Below are positions 5,499 to 7,132 of a DNA stretch of 7,132 bases, piece after piece (the first letter of the stretch is position 1; each line of letters opens with the position of its first letter). The DNA comes from Allopontixanthobacter sp041552775. Its GTDB lineage: Bacteria > Pseudomonadota > Alphaproteobacteria > Sphingomonadales > Sphingomonadaceae. The stretch covers positions 1 through 7,132 of the forward strand of contig JBFEKH010000103.1 in the NCBI GenBank assembly GCA_041552775.1, written 5' to 3'. Under the pieces are notes generated by a model that was not told the DNA's origin, did not search any database, and worked only from the letters and a program-made list of their open reading frames with translations. Position numbers and translations under genes: made by a program.

Positions 5499-7034
5499 AT
5501 GCATCCGATACAGCACGCGCAAATGCGCCCCGACCATCCGGCAGTGATCATGGCCGGCAGCGGGGAGAAAATCACTTACGGCCAGATGGATGAGGCAGCC
5601 AACCGCATTGCCAACCTGTTGCGTGGCCGGGGGTTGGCGGCGGGCGATGCGATTGCCGTGCTGATGGAAAATTCCCCTCGCTATTACGAGATTTACTGGG
5701 CGGCCCAGCGCGCTGGCATCATATTGGTGCCAATTTCGACGCATCTGACTGCCAGCGAAGTGGCCTATATTCTTGACGACAGTGATGCGAAATTGCTGTT
5801 CACAACGCCCTTGTTCGCTCCGCTGGTCCAGCAGATGCAAGCCGCGGGCATGGACCTGCCATTGCTGGTCTATGGCGAGACCGGAGGGGGTTCTGCCGAA
5901 GAAGCTCTGGCCGAATATCCTGCCGCCCCAATTGCCGATCAGTCCGCCGGGCGGCTGATGCTCTATAGTTCCGGCACCACCGGTAGGCCGAAGGGCATCG
6001 TACCGGCGCCGCTGCCCGACACCAGTGTGCAGGCAGGCACCCCCCTGATGATGCTGGCGGTGCATGGCTTTCACTTCCCGACCGACGGCAGCAGCATGTA
6101 TCTCTCGCCCGCGCCGCTTTATCACGCCGCGCCATTGGGCTGGAGCACCACCGTCCATCGCCTGGGCGGGACCGTGGTGGTGATGGAGAAATTCGATCCC
6201 GAGGGCGCGCTGGCGGCAATCGAGAAATACCGCATCACCGAAAGCCAGTGGGTGCCCACGCATTTCGTCCGGCTACTCAAGTTGCCGGAGGATGTGCGTA
6301 GCCGGTATGATCTGTCATCGCATAAGCATGCCATCCACGCTGCCGCGCCCTGTCCGGCAGCGGTAAAGCAGGCGATGCTCGAATGGTGGGGACCGATTAT
6401 CTGGGAATATTACGCGGGCAGCGAAGGTAACGGGATGACCATGGTCGGGTCCGAGGAATGGCTGGCGCATCCCGGCACGGTCGGGCGCGCAATCCTGGGC
6501 ACGGTGCACGTCTGTGACGATAGCGGGGCCGAAGTTCCCGCGGGCGATGAAGGGGTGATCTATTTCGAAAGCCCGCATCCTTTCGCCTATCACAAGGATG
6601 ACGCAAAAACGGCAGAGGCGACCCATCCGAAAGGCTGGACTACCCTTGGCGATATCGGCCGGTTGGACGAGGACGGGTTCCTTTATCTGACTGACCGGCG
6701 CAGCAACATGATCATCTCCGGCGGGGTAAACATCTACCCGCAAGAGATCGAGAATCTGCTGGTCGGCCATCCCAAGGTGATGGATGCCGCCGTGATCGGC
6801 GCGCCGGATGCGGAAATGGGCGAATGTGTTGTGGCGGTGGTCCAGCCCGCAGATATGGCCGATGCGAACGATAATCTGGCCGATGAATTGCGCGACTTCC
6901 TGTCGGACAAACTGGCCAGGATGAAGCTGCCCCGCCTGTTCGATTTTCGCGCCGAATTGCCGCGCGAGGCGAATGGGAAACTCTACAAACGCAAGCTCAA
7001 AGAGGAATATCTGACCAAATTCACTACTGGATAG
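5499..7034 (+). CDS. Acyl-CoA synthetase (AMP-forming, ANL superfamily)
   Basis: Activates a carboxylic acid to its acyl-CoA through an acyl-adenylate, using ATP. The 511-residue protein is full length and has the ANL motifs in order: the P-loop YSSGTTGRPKG at 156-166, the adenine-binding YYAGSEG at 304-310 with E309, the ribose-binding TLGDIG with D385, the hinge region DRRSNMIISGGVNIYPQEIE at 399-418, and the C-terminal catalytic lysine K494 in PREANGKLYKRK. The N-terminus (HPIQHAQMRPDHPAVIMAGSG) is as expected for fatty or aromatic acid CoA ligases, with no signal peptide, so it is cytoplasmic. The ATG at 5499 has AGAGG 6 nt upstream. A terminator separates it from the preceding genes, so it is a separate unit. 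The substrate cannot be read from the sequence: medium- or long-chain fatty acids, aromatic acids or steroid side chains are all possible. The annotation FadD would be too specific. Confidence 0.93.
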   Translation: MHPIQHAQMRPDHPAVIMAGSGEKITYGQMDEAANRIANLLRGRGLAAGDAIAVLMENSPRYYEIYWAAQRAGIILVPISTHLTASEVAYILDDSDAKLLFTTPLFAPLVQQMQAAGMDLPLLVYGETGGGSAEEALAEYPAAPIADQSAGRLMLYSSGTTGRPKGIVPAPLPDTSVQAGTPLMMLAVHGFHFPTDGSSMYLSPAPLYHAAPLGWSTTVHRLGGTVVVMEKFDPEGALAAIEKYRITESQWVPTHFVRLLKLPEDVRSRYDLSSHKHAIHAAAPCPAAVKQAMLEWWGPIIWEYYAGSEGNGMTMVGSEEWLAHPGTVGRAILGTVHVCDDSGAEVPAGDEGVIYFESPHPFAYHKDDAKTAEATHPKGWTTLGDIGRLDEDGFLYLTDRRSNMIISGGVNIYPQEIENLLVGHPKVMDAAVIGAPDAEMGECVVAVVQPADMADANDNLADELRDFLSDKLARMKLPRLFDFRAELPREANGKLYKRKLKEEYLTKFTTG

Positions 7035-7132
7035 CTGGCCGCAGAATTCGGTCGACTTCGGTCAGATTTTTTCCGATTATCCTGTTCCGTTCCTGCCTGT
7101 CCTCCTAGGAATATCGCACGGGGTTTTTGGCA
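7035..7132. other. Non-coding tail after the acyl-CoA synthetase gene; possible weak terminator
   Basis: No coding sequence is recognisable in these 98 bp. TTCGGTC occurs twice 10 bp apart (7047-7053 and 7057-7063). The second copy contributes to a small hairpin GAC-TTCG-GTC (7054-7063), followed three bases later by six T (7067-7072), which might be a weak intrinsic terminator. The stem has only three pairs, so this is uncertain. Confidence 0.3.

Noticed and set aside
5409..6263. 284-residue open frame on the minus strand under the acyl-CoA synthetase gene
   Set aside because: It is antisense to well-conserved ANL motifs and rich in His, Gln, Arg and Gly with no domain signature, as expected of a shadow frame.
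1..7132. Mobile element, defence system or horizontally acquired island
   Set aside because: No integrase, transposase, terminal repeats, tRNA, CRISPR repeats or abrupt change in composition was seen; the genes are housekeeping or common accessory families with similar codon use.

Overview
The window looks like an ordinary chromosomal stretch of a sphingomonad alphaproteobacterium, most likely Erythrobacteraceae or a close relative. This is inferred from the high-GC codon use, the style of the proteins (for example the GlnE N-terminus and the M28 lipoprotein N-terminus) and the gene order; no database search was possible. No phage, transposon, CRISPR, toxin-antitoxin or rRNA/tRNA signature was seen.

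Layout. Positions 1-296 (minus strand) hold the 5' end of a lipoprotein M28-type peptidase gene that runs off the left edge. A 124-bp divergent intergenic region (297-420) follows. Four genes then run left to right with tight spacing at first: glnE (421-3135, glutamine synthetase adenylyltransferase/deadenylylase), a Bcp/PrxQ peroxiredoxin with one cysteine (3132-3602, ATGA overlap with glnE), a DUF455 ferritin-like protein (3611-4459, 8-bp gap, GTG start) and, after 104 bp, an exported M23/LytM peptidase (4564-5262, GTG start). A strong intrinsic terminator at 5380-5408 closes this group. A separate transcription unit carries an ANL-family acyl-CoA synthetase (5499-7034). The last 98 bp hold no recognisable gene.

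How the genes relate. GlnE adjusts glutamine synthetase activity to nitrogen status. Bcp reduces peroxides. The DUF455 protein keeps a full set of carboxylate/histidine positions expected of a di-iron four-helix protein, so a redox or oxygen-linked role beside the peroxidase is plausible but unproven. The M23 protein is a predicted periplasmic peptidoglycan hydrolase with all zinc and catalytic residues intact. The acyl-CoA synthetase probably activates a fatty or aromatic acid and is not obviously linked to the operon.

I did not find a convincing new biological system. The items most worth a second look are the lone-cysteine peroxiredoxin fused by translation overlap to glnE and followed by a DUF455 protein, the structured non-coding stretch at 5290-5408 that might be a small RNA, and the hairpin directly upstream of the M23 ribosome-binding site.
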